The position numbers were made by a program, and so were the translations under genes. The notes beneath the pieces were generated by a model that did no database searches, was not told where the DNA came from, and worked only from the letters and a program-made list of their open reading frames with translations. Positions 50,069-59,926 of a stretch of DNA of 64,000 nt are shown piece by piece; the first letter of the stretch is position 1; every line of letters begins with the position of its first letter. The stretch comes from Pedobacter zeae (GTDB lineage: Bacteria; Bacteroidota; Bacteroidia; Sphingobacteriales; Sphingobacteriaceae): assembly GCF_014196715.1 (NCBI RefSeq), contig NZ_JACIEF010000001.1, positions 726,872 through 790,871 of the forward strand. Reading direction: 5' to 3'.

Positions 50069-50653
50069 TTAATTGTTATGGGCATTCTTCTTAATACGGC
50101 TTAATGTTTCAGGGGAGATGCCGAGGTAAGAAGCCACCATATTTTGCGGAAATCTAAGAATGAACGAAGGATAGGATTTCATCAGTTCTTCATAGCGTTC
50201 CTCTGCACTCAGGCTTATTGCCGCGTGTATTCGCTTCTGGCTGGCTATAAAGCTCTGCTTATCCATCGATTTTAATGTTGCAGCAACCGCGGGGATTGTT
50301 GCATTAAGCTCCTGAAATTGATCCCAGGTAATCAGCAACAGATCGGAATCTTCCAGCAGCTCAATATGAAACTGGGTAGGGGTGCCCTGCGTATAACTTT
50401 CAGGATCGCCAAGCCACCATCCCTCAACGCCAAAACGCACAATATGTTCCTGTCCCTTGTCATTAACCGAGAACATGCGGGCAGCACCTCTAACCACAAA
50501 ACCTGCATACTTGCAGACATCGCCTTCCTGCAAAAGGTATTGCCGTTTACGAAATTTCTTCGCTTTGAATTTTTCTGCTATTAAGATCTTTTCATTGGAA
50601 TCCAACGTCATTCCGGATTTGTCTTCAATATATTTAAATAGGGTTTCGTGCAT
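50069..50653 (-). CDS. Crp/Fnr-family regulator, probable activator of the redox regulon
   Basis: 194 residues. Cyclic-nucleotide-like barrel (KFRKRQYLLQEGDVCKYAGF, VVRGAARMFSVNDKGQEHIV), dimer helix, and HTH at the C-terminus (MVASYLGISPETLSRIKKN). No N-terminal Cys cluster, so it is not an Fe-S oxygen sensor. It lies next to the three promoters with double palindromes and is the natural candidate to bind them; this is inference from position and site type. Confidence 0.82.
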   Translation of the reverse strand: MHETLFKYIEDKSGMTLDSNEKILIAEKFKAKKFRKRQYLLQEGDVCKYAGFVVRGAARMFSVNDKGQEHIVRFGVEGWWLGDPESYTQGTPTQFHIELLEDSDLLLITWDQFQELNATIPAVAATLKSMDKQSFIASQKRIHAAISLSAEERYEELMKSYPSFILRFPQNMVASYLGISPETLSRIKKNAHNN

Positions 50654-51068
50654 AGTTGGTCAAATAAATCTTGCCTTAAAGATAAACAATCTTTTAATTA
50701 CGCTGCCGGCTTTGATCTATCTGTGCATCATGATGGTTGGATGGTAACTTGAATACTATGAAACAGGCCAACATTACTGGAACTGACAGGGAAGTACCAC
50801 CGTTTGCAGTTACCGGCTAAGGAGACGACCTATCTTACTGGCACAAGGGATAACACTGCATCGGGCATTTAGCTGATGGTTAAGCGCTGCCCGTTAGCAC
50901 AGCAGCGATGTAACTTTAAAAATAGATTGGATTTTAATCGGCCGGAATTTGTTAACATTGCGCGCGCCTGGCTTGCAAGGTACGGGAACGTGTGGAGGGG
51001 CTTAGTGAAAATTGCCTGCCTGGGGGCACCCACTTTAACAACTGGACATTCATAAAAAAAAATCTAAA
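50654..51068. other. Intergenic stretch without a gene
   Basis: 415 bases between the Crp/Fnr gene and the next rightward gene. I see one 6-bp inverted repeat (CGGGCA / TGCCCG near 50858-50890) and no ORF, RNA gene or convincing promoter. Confidence 0.5.
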
Positions 51069-52184
51069 ATGAACAGAAAGCTATTTCAGGTTTTACTGCT
51101 GCTCTTGCCTTTTTGCGTACAGGCGCAAAATAAGGTTAATTTTTCAAATGCCTTTAAAAAACAAAACCAGGGGAAATATAAAATTGAGATCCACCAGGTA
51201 AAGGAGCTCGTGCACATTATGATTGCCATTACCGCCTCGGGCATGGAAAACGACGACATGATCCAGCAGCAGGGCCAATATTATAAAGAGGTGCTTAACC
51301 ATTTTAAGCCTTTCAGCAATGAAAAAATCATAAAGACTTTCGATTCGCTGATGAACGTTTCGCCCTACTATTATATTTTTCTCACCGGAAATGCCATTTC
51401 CTACGATTTTAATGGCGGCAGGTTGCAAAAGAGTAAGATTTATGATTTTCCTGCAACCGGAGTGGCCAATATGAAGATTACTGAAAACCCGATCACCCGG
51501 TATAAGGCAGAAATTGAGGCTTTTGCGCAGCGATCCAAATTCAGGGAGTTTTACAAAAAGCATCAGCCCTTTTATGATTCGATCATTGCAGAGTATAACA
51601 AAAATGCCAACCTTGGCAAACAGTGGAAATGGCTGGAGAAAAACTTTGATACTAAAATCGGCACGTACCTGATTTTATGTTCTCCGCTGGTTAACGGGCT
51701 GAATTATACCACCGAATTTGATGATAACAATTTCAGGCTCATCCAGATGGTGCTGCCTACGTTGGATAAGTACCCGAACTTAAATGAGCTGCAAAACGAA
51801 ATATTGAATACCAGGGTAATGTTTACCGAAATCGACCATAATTATGTTAATCCCCCTTCAAATGCGAATGCCGCGGCGATCAACAAACTTTTTGCTGACC
51901 GCAGTATTTGGATAGATGAGAAAGCGAATGGGGCTTTCGCTTATCCCAATGGCCTTAAGGTATTCAATGAGTATATGACTTTTGGGGTTTTCCTTTTGTA
52001 CTGCAAAGAATACTACAACGCTGCAGCCTATGAGCGTACTTACCAGGAAACCATACAGCTGATGAAGGAAAGGGGCTTCCCGAAAATGAAAGAATTTACA
52101 GATCAGCTACTGGCTACGGGGAGCCAGATGCAAGGCAAAAAGATAGACAGCTGGTATCCTGACTTTTTGAAACGGTTTGAGTAG
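51069..52184 (+). CDS. DUF4932-like secreted protein
   Basis: 371 residues with a signal peptide (LFQVLLLLLPFCVQA). The body resembles DUF4932 proteins: KIEIHQVKELVHIMIAITAS near residue 37, KFREFYKKHQPFYDSIIAEY near 159 and FTEIDHNYVNPPSN near 257. These are exported Bacteroidota proteins of unknown, possibly hydrolytic, function. The HxxV/EIDH segment might bind a metal; that is a guess. It is followed by other exported unknowns on the same strand. Confidence 0.6.
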   Translation: MNRKLFQVLLLLLPFCVQAQNKVNFSNAFKKQNQGKYKIEIHQVKELVHIMIAITASGMENDDMIQQQGQYYKEVLNHFKPFSNEKIIKTFDSLMNVSPYYYIFLTGNAISYDFNGGRLQKSKIYDFPATGVANMKITENPITRYKAEIEAFAQRSKFREFYKKHQPFYDSIIAEYNKNANLGKQWKWLEKNFDTKIGTYLILCSPLVNGLNYTTEFDDNNFRLIQMVLPTLDKYPNLNELQNEILNTRVMFTEIDHNYVNPPSNANAAAINKLFADRSIWIDEKANGAFAYPNGLKVFNEYMTFGVFLLYCKEYYNAAAYERTYQETIQLMKERGFPKMKEFTDQLLATGSQMQGKKIDSWYPDFLKRFE

Positions 52185-52384
52185 GTGCTATAGCTGTAGC
52201 AGGGAAGGCCAAAAGGGCGGTGTGGATTATGAATAACCATCGCCCGGAACCTGCGTTCGTTTATATTGCGCGGGGAAGGAGCTGTATTGCGGCTACCTCA
52301 GGTTTCTGTCAAATTCAGTTGCCCGGGTAGGTGGGGAGCTACTTGGTTTAAATTTTGGTACGGTTGTATATTAGAAATCCGGAT

Positions 52385-52415
52385 ATATCACATGGTTGTG
52401 ATATTTGTATTTTTG
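52385..52415 (+). promoter_or_regulatory. Promoter with an overlapping operator
   Basis: Palindrome ATATCAC-N6-GTGATAT (52385-52404) lies directly before TATTTTTG (52408-52415), an exact TAnnTTTG -7 element 48 nt upstream of the 52463 start. No -33 box is visible, since the palindrome occupies its neighbourhood. A bound protein would block polymerase, so repression is the likelier reading. Confidence 0.55.
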
Positions 52416-52462
52416 ATTAACTTTGCTTTTCCCAACGGCTTTTATGGCTACCGGTAATAATT

Positions 52463-53554
52463 TTGCGAAAGATGAAGATTCTTTATATCGTTGCCCTCAT
52501 CGTGGCCGTGGTGTTTTTATATTACCTGATTTCAAAAAAAAGCGCTGCAGCTGAAGATCAATTACCTGAAAAATTTGCGCCATACCAATTGTTGGATAGC
52601 TCAACCATCATCAGGAGTGGCATTGTGCAAATGAGCCTGTTGTTGGAAAGCAAAAAAAATATCGAACTTTTTTTAACCTCACAAAACAACATTATTGTAT
52701 CTGGTTTCACAGCTGAAAAGGAAAAATCCTTTATCAAGATCGCGCCTGACGGAAAGGTAAGTGACACCTTAACGTTGATGTCGCGCCCGGAGGATATGCT
52801 ATTTTTAAAAGGCTTTATTGTAAACACGCAGGCGAAGCAATATTACAGGTGGAGTTTCAATGGAGCCAAAACACCAATAAGCATCAGTGCTCAAAATTCG
52901 GATTTTGACTGGGATGATGAAAAGCAAGACAAACAACTGGCCTATATCGTCAAACATGCAGCAGGGGTTTGGGTAGATTATAAGTTTGACAGTCCGGTTC
53001 CGGAAAAAATAGCGGGAGAGGGGCCTCAAACCACACAAGGTGTTTCAGGTTATGCGATTGTTACCTATATGATCGGTGAGGAATGCTTTCAGTTTTACAC
53101 AACGCTGAACATAAGTAAATATTTTTCCTCTGCTTATTTGCAGGAAATGTTGTGGAACAACCTTTTCAAACGGATCAGTCATCATCGCTTAGATGGCGAA
53201 ATCATCAGCACACCGAACCTGAACTACCGTTATTTCCATAAATTAAAACCGGAAAAGGTTCGCTTTTCGGGTGGGGGTGGCAATGCGCCAGGCTTTACGA
53301 AAAGGCTGTACCCGGGCTATCTTTTTACCGATGTGGTTTTTAGAAATGATACCATTAAGCTTAAAGAGTTGATGTACCTTGATGAGGACTGGCATGCTTC
53401 AGCTATAGCGGTTGATGGTCAGAACATTGGGGCGCTCTACCGGAACAAGGTACAGCCCATAGCGCATATGGATGGTTATCTGTATTATACCAATAACCAT
53501 TTACAATATGCCCTGTTTACCAATAATGAGCAAAAACTGTATTTGATTAAATAA
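52463..53554 (+). CDS. Membrane-anchored protein, unknown
   Basis: 363 residues. An N-terminal hydrophobic segment (about 4-22, ILYIVALIVAVVFLYYLI) anchors a large, mostly beta-rich domain with aromatic-rich stretches (HLKPEKVRFSGGGGN and YYTNNHLQYALFTNNEQK). A beta-propeller is possible, judging by its repeated strand pattern, but the family is not recognised. It is probably exported to the periplasm. Confidence 0.6.
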   Translation: MRKMKILYIVALIVAVVFLYYLISKKSAAAEDQLPEKFAPYQLLDSSTIIRSGIVQMSLLLESKKNIELFLTSQNNIIVSGFTAEKEKSFIKIAPDGKVSDTLTLMSRPEDMLFLKGFIVNTQAKQYYRWSFNGAKTPISISAQNSDFDWDDEKQDKQLAYIVKHAAGVWVDYKFDSPVPEKIAGEGPQTTQGVSGYAIVTYMIGEECFQFYTTLNISKYFSSAYLQEMLWNNLFKRISHHRLDGEIISTPNLNYRYFHKLKPEKVRFSGGGGNAPGFTKRLYPGYLFTDVVFRNDTIKLKELMYLDEDWHASAIAVDGQNIGALYRNKVQPIAHMDGYLYYTNNHLQYALFTNNEQKLYLIK

Positions 53555-53622
53555 TTTTTGAAGCATACCATTTTACCATGTTGCATTTTGCAGCAAGTTG
53601 ATCAACTTATAGCACTTTACCC

Positions 53623-54330
53623 ATGAAAAAAGTCTTTATCATCTGTCTGTTTCTGATCAGTTGCCAGGAAGCTCCCCAGAAAATTAAAGCAGGAAAGTAT
53701 ACCCGGCAAAAAGCAAAGGTATTGGAAAACTATACTGATATTGCTGAAAGCGAAATCAGCAGGAAAAAGTTTGACATGGGGGTATTGACCTTTCATAATC
53801 CCATCATCCTTGATTCATCGGTATTTGCTCCTGTTAACGGAAAAACAACCTTGCCGGTTAAGGCCGGGGATAAGGTATTTGTTGATAACCGTGGCGTGCC
53901 TCATGACGAAGATATGGTTAGCTACCGGTATCGCGGCCGTTTCGGTAGCCTGAACAGCTATGTGGTTGAAGTGCATTTGTATGAAGATGATTTTTTTCTG
54001 CTCATTAACGCGGTTACTGGCAGGCAAGATACGCTTAACGGCTTCCCTTTTTTGTCTCCGGATAAACGAAAGATATTTTGCAGCCGGTATAATCCTTACG
54101 AAACTTACGAGAAGGTGCCACCGCCAACATGCGACGTCGAAATACACTTGTTAAAGGGTACCACCATAAGCCAAATCATTCGTAAACCGTTAAAGAACGA
54201 TATTATGCAGGCGTATTGGAAAAATAGCAACACCATTTACACTAAGGTGGCTTCGGGGCAGGGCGGCTCAGATTCTAGCTACCGGGAATTACGGCTAACG
54301 GAAAAGCGACCTGACGGGGGCAAGCAATAG
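53623..54330 (+). CDS. Lipoprotein, unknown
   Basis: 235 residues with a lipobox Cys in FLISCQEAP (about residue 15). The periplasmic domain is beta-rich (NGKTTLPVKAGDKVFVDNRG). It starts 68 nt after the preceding gene on the same strand and probably shares its transcript. Family not recognised. Confidence 0.6.
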   Translation: MKKVFIICLFLISCQEAPQKIKAGKYTRQKAKVLENYTDIAESEISRKKFDMGVLTFHNPIILDSSVFAPVNGKTTLPVKAGDKVFVDNRGVPHDEDMVSYRYRGRFGSLNSYVVEVHLYEDDFFLLINAVTGRQDTLNGFPFLSPDKRKIFCSRYNPYETYEKVPPPTCDVEIHLLKGTTISQIIRKPLKNDIMQAYWKNSNTIYTKVASGQGGSDSSYRELRLTEKRPDGGKQ

Positions 54331-54470
54331 CAGAAAGTAAAATGCCCTCCCCGGCACGGCTCTTACCAATTCATACGCAAGAGAAATTGATGACTGAAGG
54401 GATAAGTTGTACCGTTTAGCCGAAATCATCCATTGTAAAATTTTGGGCAATCGCTTTACAAACTTCAGGG

Positions 54471-55460
54471 CTAATGATCATTATTTGGCCTGCTGTTGAT
54501 GCCTGGATTGCCGTCATATAATTTTCCAGTTAACAGCAAGCAGTTTTGATATTGCGCTACCTGGTAAGATTGGTTAAAGAAGACATGAAAGTAAGCAGCT
54601 GTATTTTTCAACTTATTTAAACCGGCGCTATTATAAACAGGTAGTGGTGCGGGTAAAACTTCCTCTGTACGGACTGTTTTTCCATCCTTATATTTTATGG
54701 TTTTCGATTTTGTGGGATAACGGGTTTGAAAGGCAATGGTTTGGCCATTATTGTAGGTTCCGCTGAGGGTTTGCGGTTTGCCATTTTTATCCAGGTAAGT
54801 TGCGCTGAACTCCAGGTCGTTTAAAAATTCAATGGTATTGGGCGTTTTTTCCTTGCTTAATCTGATATATAAATCTGTTTCATCACCGTATTTTGCAGAC
54901 TTTTGATACTCAATTGTAAAAAACCACTTGGTATGTTGAAAAGGGTAGAGCCCGCTTACTGGAAAATTATATTGGCTTGAGCTGTTAATTCTCGTCCCGT
55001 TTTTAAATTTAAAGTTGAACACAATCGCATTCATTTTTTTACCACCTACCGTTTGGCCAGTTTTTAGCAAAAAATGGATGTTATATTGATCAGCAACGGA
55101 TTGGTAGTGGTTTTCATTTACTTTTTGGAGCTGTAAATCCTGGTTTTGCAGGCTCAATCTGAATTGATCAAGGCTGTGGTTCAAAAAATAGCTCACCTGA
55201 ATTAATGATTCATTCCCGGTATAAATGGCATGGAGCACCAGTTTTTCGTGAGATAGGGGATGAACGTAAAGGGTATCGTTAATGCGGTTAAATCCTTTTT
55301 TTTTGAGGTATACCTCATTCAGGATTACGGGCTTATTGCCCTGTCCGGTTTCATCTGTAACTAGATGTATAAAATTACTGGGAAAAAACTCCTGGCCATG
55401 CACATAGCCGCATAATAGCATGAAAAGAAGTGGGAAGACGATTTGTTTTTTGGATATCAT
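54471..55460 (-). CDS. Exported protein, unknown
   Basis: 329 residues with a signal peptide (KKQIVFPLLFMLLCGYVHGQ). The body looks beta-rich and contains KTVRTEEVLPAPLPVYNSAG and LTGKLYDGNPGINSR. No catalytic motif is seen. It converges on the lipoprotein gene with 140 nt between them, which contain no clear terminator. Confidence 0.6.
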   Translation of the reverse strand: MISKKQIVFPLLFMLLCGYVHGQEFFPSNFIHLVTDETGQGNKPVILNEVYLKKKGFNRINDTLYVHPLSHEKLVLHAIYTGNESLIQVSYFLNHSLDQFRLSLQNQDLQLQKVNENHYQSVADQYNIHFLLKTGQTVGGKKMNAIVFNFKFKNGTRINSSSQYNFPVSGLYPFQHTKWFFTIEYQKSAKYGDETDLYIRLSKEKTPNTIEFLNDLEFSATYLDKNGKPQTLSGTYNNGQTIAFQTRYPTKSKTIKYKDGKTVRTEEVLPAPLPVYNSAGLNKLKNTAAYFHVFFNQSYQVAQYQNCLLLTGKLYDGNPGINSRPNNDH

Positions 55461-55492
55461 TATGGTAAAAATTATACAATTTTTTTAAGAAC

Positions 55493-56029
55493 TTATTTAA
55501 TCCGCGCGTCAATTTCAGTGATGATCATCTTTTCCCATTCCTCGATTTGGGGGAGCGAATAATCGGTGCCCAGATCCTGGTAAATGCTATCCAGCACTTT
55601 TTGAGCATGTTTTAGTCCTAATAAATCGCACAAAGCTAAAATTTCCGGATCATTCTTTTCCTCTTCGTACCAGGTTAAAATTTGCTTCACAAAGATGCCG
55701 TCCCAGGTGAGTACCTGGTTGGTTTTTAAGGTGCTCAGGTTTTCAGGGGAATACCGGATAAATCCTTGCAGCACCTTATCATAAGCCAGTACCTGCGAGA
55801 AATCGTGGATGGTCTCGAACAATGGAATATACCGATCTGTAAGGAACACCTCCTGTTCTTTCCTGGTGGCATGGAGGATGTGGTAAGGCGGAGAGAAGTG
55901 GTTATAGAAACCATACATGTTTAGGCTGTCAGTTTCATCAAACAGTGCGATAACAAATGGCGATAAATTTAAACTGACCAGCACTGATCTGATTTCTGCT
56001 TTGGTAATGCTATTCTGATCTTTTTCCAC
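55493..56029 (-). CDS. Cytoplasmic protein, unknown
   Basis: 178 residues without a signal or membrane segment; acidic, with helical regions (FVKQILTWYEEEKNDPEILA). It lies upstream of the exported protein gene (32 nt between the two) and likely shares its transcript. Not recognised. Confidence 0.6.
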   Translation of the reverse strand: MEKDQNSITKAEIRSVLVSLNLSPFVIALFDETDSLNMYGFYNHFSPPYHILHATRKEQEVFLTDRYIPLFETIHDFSQVLAYDKVLQGFIRYSPENLSTLKTNQVLTWDGIFVKQILTWYEEEKNDPEILALCDLLGLKHAQKVLDSIYQDLGTDYSLPQIEEWEKMIITEIDARIK

Positions 56030-56278
56030 TAAGATTTGTTTTTTTATGATTTATTTGCCAGAAATTTATTTTAAAACACCCACCATGTATTTTGCGGCGG
56101 TGGGTCAGGAGAAATATAATCCCGATTGATGCATGAAAGCAGCGAACATGATGATGGCATTCAGTGGTTAACTTAATTATCCGGACGAAAGGTTGCCAAA
56201 ATAATAATACCCTTCATTGGTTATGTTGCAAGCTAATGGGTTATAAAACTGATCCTGTTCCCGGTGAATAAATATAGT

Positions 56279-56306
56279 AATTATATCACGAATTAGTGAT
56301 ATAATT
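56279..56306. promoter_or_regulatory. Long palindrome sharing the 52.4 kb operator motif
   Basis: AATTATATCAC (56279-56289) and GTGATATAATT (56296-56306) are perfect 11-bp arms with a 6-nt centre. Its core ATATCAC-N6-GTGATAT is identical in arms and spacing to the palindrome at 52385-52404. It lies 250 nt before the 55493-56029 gene and 112 nt after the LytTR gene. No -7 element follows it. Confidence 0.6.
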
Positions 56307-56418
56307 TGTTGTGGATTGATGCTTGGCGAATGACAAGAATGATGATAACCGGACGGCAGCTTCCAATTTTTTGCGGTTGCTAACCGAACGGAATTTGATA
56401 GGGCATGAGGTAGCTAAA

Positions 56419-57144
56419 TTATAAAATCTGCTTTTTTTTGATTGTTTCCAAAAAATGCTGTCTATAGGTTTCCCCAATTAAAATTTCCGATGAAACGTCT
56501 TGGAGCATAACTCGGTTTCCATCAAGGGCAGTAATCTTATTTAATGCGATGATGAAAGACTTCTGAACCCTGATAAAATGCTCTTCAGGCAGTTTTCCCT
56601 CAATGTCTTTCATGGTACTCAAGGCGAGCGTTCTGTTACCATTATGGTGAAACGCAATGTAGTTTTTCATACCTTCAATATAATCGATATCGCTGAGTTT
56701 TATTTTGATTATTTTCCCCTTTGTCTGCGCTTTGACCATGAAATAATCATTATCGATCGAATTTTTAATCCGATCGGCATTTTGCAGGTTGATTATTTTT
56801 TGTGCCTTTGTAACCGCCTGCAAAAAACGGGTAAGGGGTATGGGTTTAATAAGGTAATCAATAACACCCAGATCAAAGCCATCCAGAGCAAATTCGCGGT
56901 ATGCCGTGGTGAGGATAAAATGATAATTTTCATGGCGGATAGTTTGAATGAAGTCTATTCCAGATATTTCTGGCATATGGATATCCAGAAATATCAGGTC
57001 TACCTGCTGTCCGTTCAGGAAAGTAATCGCTTCGGTGGGCCTTGTAAAACTAGCGATGAGGTTGAGCTGCCGAATAGATCTGATATAATGCCTTAAAACA
57101 TCTATAGCATGGGCTTCATCATCAACAATAATACAGTTTATCAT
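56419..57144 (-). CDS. LytTR-family response regulator
   Basis: 241 residues. Receiver domain with the phosphoacceptor Asp in LIFLDIHMPEISG (about residue 54), then a LytTR DNA-binding domain (YFMVKAQTKGKIIKIKLSDI then MKNYIAFHHNGNRTLALSTM). It overlaps the kinase gene stop by 4 nt. Together they form a LytS/LytTR pair that responds to an extracytoplasmic signal. Confidence 0.88.
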   Translation of the reverse strand: MINCIIVDDEAHAIDVLRHYIRSIRQLNLIASFTRPTEAITFLNGQQVDLIFLDIHMPEISGIDFIQTIRHENYHFILTTAYREFALDGFDLGVIDYLIKPIPLTRFLQAVTKAQKIINLQNADRIKNSIDNDYFMVKAQTKGKIIKIKLSDIDYIEGMKNYIAFHHNGNRTLALSTMKDIEGKLPEEHFIRVQKSFIIALNKITALDGNRVMLQDVSSEILIGETYRQHFLETIKKKQIL

Positions 57145-58256
57145 GGCAAAGGATATTGTGGTTTGGTATTTACTGACTGAAATAAAACGGGTTGGTTATC
57201 GGCATTGTATATTGTTTCCTTGTTGTAATAAATCTGATATAATATCATTTCAAGTGCGTAATCAGTTTCGGTTTCCTGGATATAGAGCACAAAGTCGTCC
57301 CCGTAATGATGGCTTAGCCGTTTTCTAATGTTCTCCATACCTATACCGCTCGATAGTTCTTTGGGGCCTTTTTTCTTTTTGTTATAGGTATTCAGCTGTA
57401 TATATCCTTTATCTTCATTAATGTCAAGTATGATTCTAGCAGGATTCGATTCATCAGTACAATTGCCGTGTTTCAATACATTCTCGACTATGGTAATCAG
57501 GATCAGCGGTATTATATGTGCATTCGTAGTACGGCCACGTACCTCAAAATTGACCTTTAGTTCATGATTAAAACGGAGCTGGTTAATGTTGATTACATTT
57601 TTGATATGCGCAATTTCTTCATCGATCAATGTGGTTTGATCCTCCCTATCCTGTTTTAAAGAATAGTTCATGATTTCACTAAGCGTCATAATCCCATCGG
57701 CTAGTTCTGAAGACAAAGGCAGCGACTTAGCAAAGAAAAAATTAAGCGTATTATTTAGAAAATGAGGATTGATCTGGGCTCGAAGAAAAGCATATTCCGC
57801 ATGGTGCTTTTCTTTTTCAATAAGGCGAAGCCGCTTTTGCTGTTTAATGTTTTCAGTAGCGTAATAATATCCAAAGGCAAAGAATGAATATTTAATAAAT
57901 AGCCACAGAACAGCAATGGCAAATTTCCAAACGTGAAATGCCGGAGTAGGCCCACCGTTTGCTTTTATTAATGGCCGGATATGATAGGCATTCACATACC
58001 AATGCAGATACGAAAATAAATAAACCAATACCAGCGCAGTGATTAGAGAATAAATCTTTAAGGGATTCACATACCTGGTATACACAAAGATGCAAAGATA
58101 GAATGTGCACATATTAGGAAATTGTGTAAAGAAAAAATCTCCTATGCTAAAAACATACTCCTTAGGATTGCCAGCAAATTCAATCAACGTACTGACCAGC
58201 ATGTAGGCAAGCCAAAAAATAGCATGAAACAATATGATCCTGTACTTTTTCTTCAT
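57141..58256 (-). CDS. LytS-type sensor histidine kinase
   Basis: 371 residues. Five or so transmembrane helices in the first 130 residues (including FHAIFWLAYMLVSTLIEF, YSLITALVLVYLFSYLHW and WLFIKYSFFAFGYYYAT), then a His_kinase domain with the phospho-His in AQINPHFLNNTLNFFF, and a truncated HATPase (TIVENVLKHGNCTD). No large sensor domain, so the membrane part must sense. It overlaps the S41 peptidase stop by 4 nt. Confidence 0.87.
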   Translation of the reverse strand: MKKKYRIILFHAIFWLAYMLVSTLIEFAGNPKEYVFSIGDFFFTQFPNMCTFYLCIFVYTRYVNPLKIYSLITALVLVYLFSYLHWYVNAYHIRPLIKANGGPTPAFHVWKFAIAVLWLFIKYSFFAFGYYYATENIKQQKRLRLIEKEKHHAEYAFLRAQINPHFLNNTLNFFFAKSLPLSSELADGIMTLSEIMNYSLKQDREDQTTLIDEEIAHIKNVININQLRFNHELKVNFEVRGRTTNAHIIPLILITIVENVLKHGNCTDESNPARIILDINEDKGYIQLNTYNKKKKGPKELSSGIGMENIRKRLSHHYGDDFVLYIQETETDYALEMILYQIYYNKETIYNADNQPVLFQSVNTKPQYPLP

Positions 58257-59698
58257 TGCCCTTTCTTTATGCTGTAAGCCTTAACGAATTCAATCCAGTC
58301 GGATATCCCCACCGGAATTTCAACATCTGGCTTAATACCGATATTATCTAATGGGTAGCCTGGAAGCCGCATAGATTTACAGGCCGGATAACCCAAACTG
58401 TAAAAACCACAGGGCAGTTTTGTCCTTACCACTTCCAAATAATCAATGGCACCAGAAGAATTAGTACCGTAAAGTTTTACTTTGGAGCTTTGTTTAGCCT
58501 GTAGGATAAAAAGTTCTGCAGCACTGGCAGTATTTCTGTTCATTATCACGGACACTGATTTTGGGTAATTCATTATTTTTGAAAATTTGATCGTATCTAT
58601 CGGATAAAGAGGATAAAGCTCATTAAGATGGGATTTTAATGTGTTCAAGTTTTTTTCAAAGACCTTCCTCATACTATCGGAAACATTCGATGGAATATTA
58701 CTGTAATAGTCCCTGATGTTTTCTTCGGTGGCTAATACAATTCCTCCTTCTGTTAAGATCGGACCCGTATAGACATAAGGGATGATCTTATCATACATAA
58801 GTACCGAGCCTCCATAATTGTTTCTAAGATCTATTATTAAATGATCAAGCTTTGCTGTTTCTTTTACTTTATTTTTCAAGATGCTGTCCACCTCAGCTAC
58901 GTAATCCAGCGATGCATATGAAGGCATCTGCAATAAGCCTGTTTGGTCATCCAGAAATCTAAACTTAGGTCCGGACTCTTGATCAGAATTCTGGGCTAAA
59001 GGTTTGGGCTGGATTGTTGCATTTTTATACCACTTTGAAGTCACAACACCGTCGCCAAGTGCTATGGTATCATTTATTTTCTGAAATGAAAGGGCAGCAA
59101 GCGAATGATCAACTGCCCTGAAATATTTTAAAAAATATCCTTTGCCCGTTTTGACAATCCTTAATTTGACCTGCTGTGGCATCCATCGGGCACCGTCCGC
59201 TTTTATTACAAAGCCGATAAACTCGCCTTTACTTTTTTTATCTTTGACTATGCCTATCTGGTAGGAAGCAGTGTGATCCTTCCAAACGCCTTCGATATTA
59301 TCTAGGCTTCTTTTGCTATTATCTAGATAAGCCATGAACAGTGAGTCTGTCCAGTCCGTTCTTTCTTCATGGGCATAGTAATCTCTTATCTGCTCTTTGC
59401 TATAATGGCTGTCGTTGTAAGCAATGCTTAAATGCTTGTCCTTGAAGAAAGAAAGCCATTTCCTAATGACTGGCAGGCATTGATAGGTGGCAGCTTTACC
59501 AGCTTCATTTAATAGACTATCCGTAAATATTTCAAATTTCTTTTTATTTGAAGCATCCGTTTTGTCGTTATAACCAATGTAATTTTTTTTTACTCTTTCT
59601 ATAACGAATTTCAAATTGTCGCTACAGTTACATTGCTGGGCTTTTGAGTAAAAAAAGACAAAAAGAGTTGGAAAAAAAATAGTTAAATATCTACGCAT
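58253..59698 (-). CDS. S41-family (C-terminal processing-like) peptidase
   Basis: 481 residues with a signal peptide (YLTIFFPTLFVFFYSKAQQ). The S41 core has the nucleophile Ser in RNTASAAELFILQ (about residue 391) and LDHLIIDLRNNYGGSVLMY upstream, matching the GGS and TxSAAE motifs. It is located in the periplasm or anchored outside. In this operon it may process or degrade the GG-leader peptides or their receptor; the target is unknown. Confidence 0.8.
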   Translation of the reverse strand: MRRYLTIFFPTLFVFFYSKAQQCNCSDNLKFVIERVKKNYIGYNDKTDASNKKKFEIFTDSLLNEAGKAATYQCLPVIRKWLSFFKDKHLSIAYNDSHYSKEQIRDYYAHEERTDWTDSLFMAYLDNSKRSLDNIEGVWKDHTASYQIGIVKDKKSKGEFIGFVIKADGARWMPQQVKLRIVKTGKGYFLKYFRAVDHSLAALSFQKINDTIALGDGVVTSKWYKNATIQPKPLAQNSDQESGPKFRFLDDQTGLLQMPSYASLDYVAEVDSILKNKVKETAKLDHLIIDLRNNYGGSVLMYDKIIPYVYTGPILTEGGIVLATEENIRDYYSNIPSNVSDSMRKVFEKNLNTLKSHLNELYPLYPIDTIKFSKIMNYPKSVSVIMNRNTASAAELFILQAKQSSKVKLYGTNSSGAIDYLEVVRTKLPCGFYSLGYPACKSMRLPGYPLDNIGIKPDVEIPVGISDWIEFVKAYSIKKGQ

Positions 59699-59743
59699 CT
59701 TTTGTATAGGTACTGGCTTTACTGTTTTAGGGTTTATGGGATA

Positions 59744-59926
59744 TTATAAGCTTACAGTTCCCACTGTTGTTTTATCTTCTACACACCCAGGCTGTGTAGA
59801 CTGTCCCACAGTATCAGTTGGATTATTGCCGCCGATAACTGTACGCATCTGATCTTTGGTAAGATTCATAAAGGCCTTTCTTTTAAAAATGAATGCGGTT
59901 TTCTTTTCTAATTTAGTGTTTTTCAT
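59744..59926 (-). CDS. GG-leader peptide, lanthipeptide-like
   Basis: 60 residues. A charged leader with LTKDQMRTVIGG at the end (GG at about residues 32-33) precedes a Thr/Ser-rich core with one Cys (NNPTDTVGQSTQPGCVED and a VGTVSL end). It is similar to Bacteroidota class-I-lanthipeptide-type or GG-signal precursors. There is no lanthipeptide dehydratase in the window, so modification is unproven. The gene is 46 nt upstream of the S41 peptidase and probably its operon leader. Confidence 0.65.
   Translation of the reverse strand: MKNTKLEKKTAFIFKRKAFMNLTKDQMRTVIGGNNPTDTVGQSTQPGCVEDKTTVGTVSL

Noticed and set aside
56279..56306. Plain terminator of the LytTR gene
   Set aside because: The arms are AT-rich with no T tract and share an exact core with the operator at 52.4 kb, so a binding site is the better reading.
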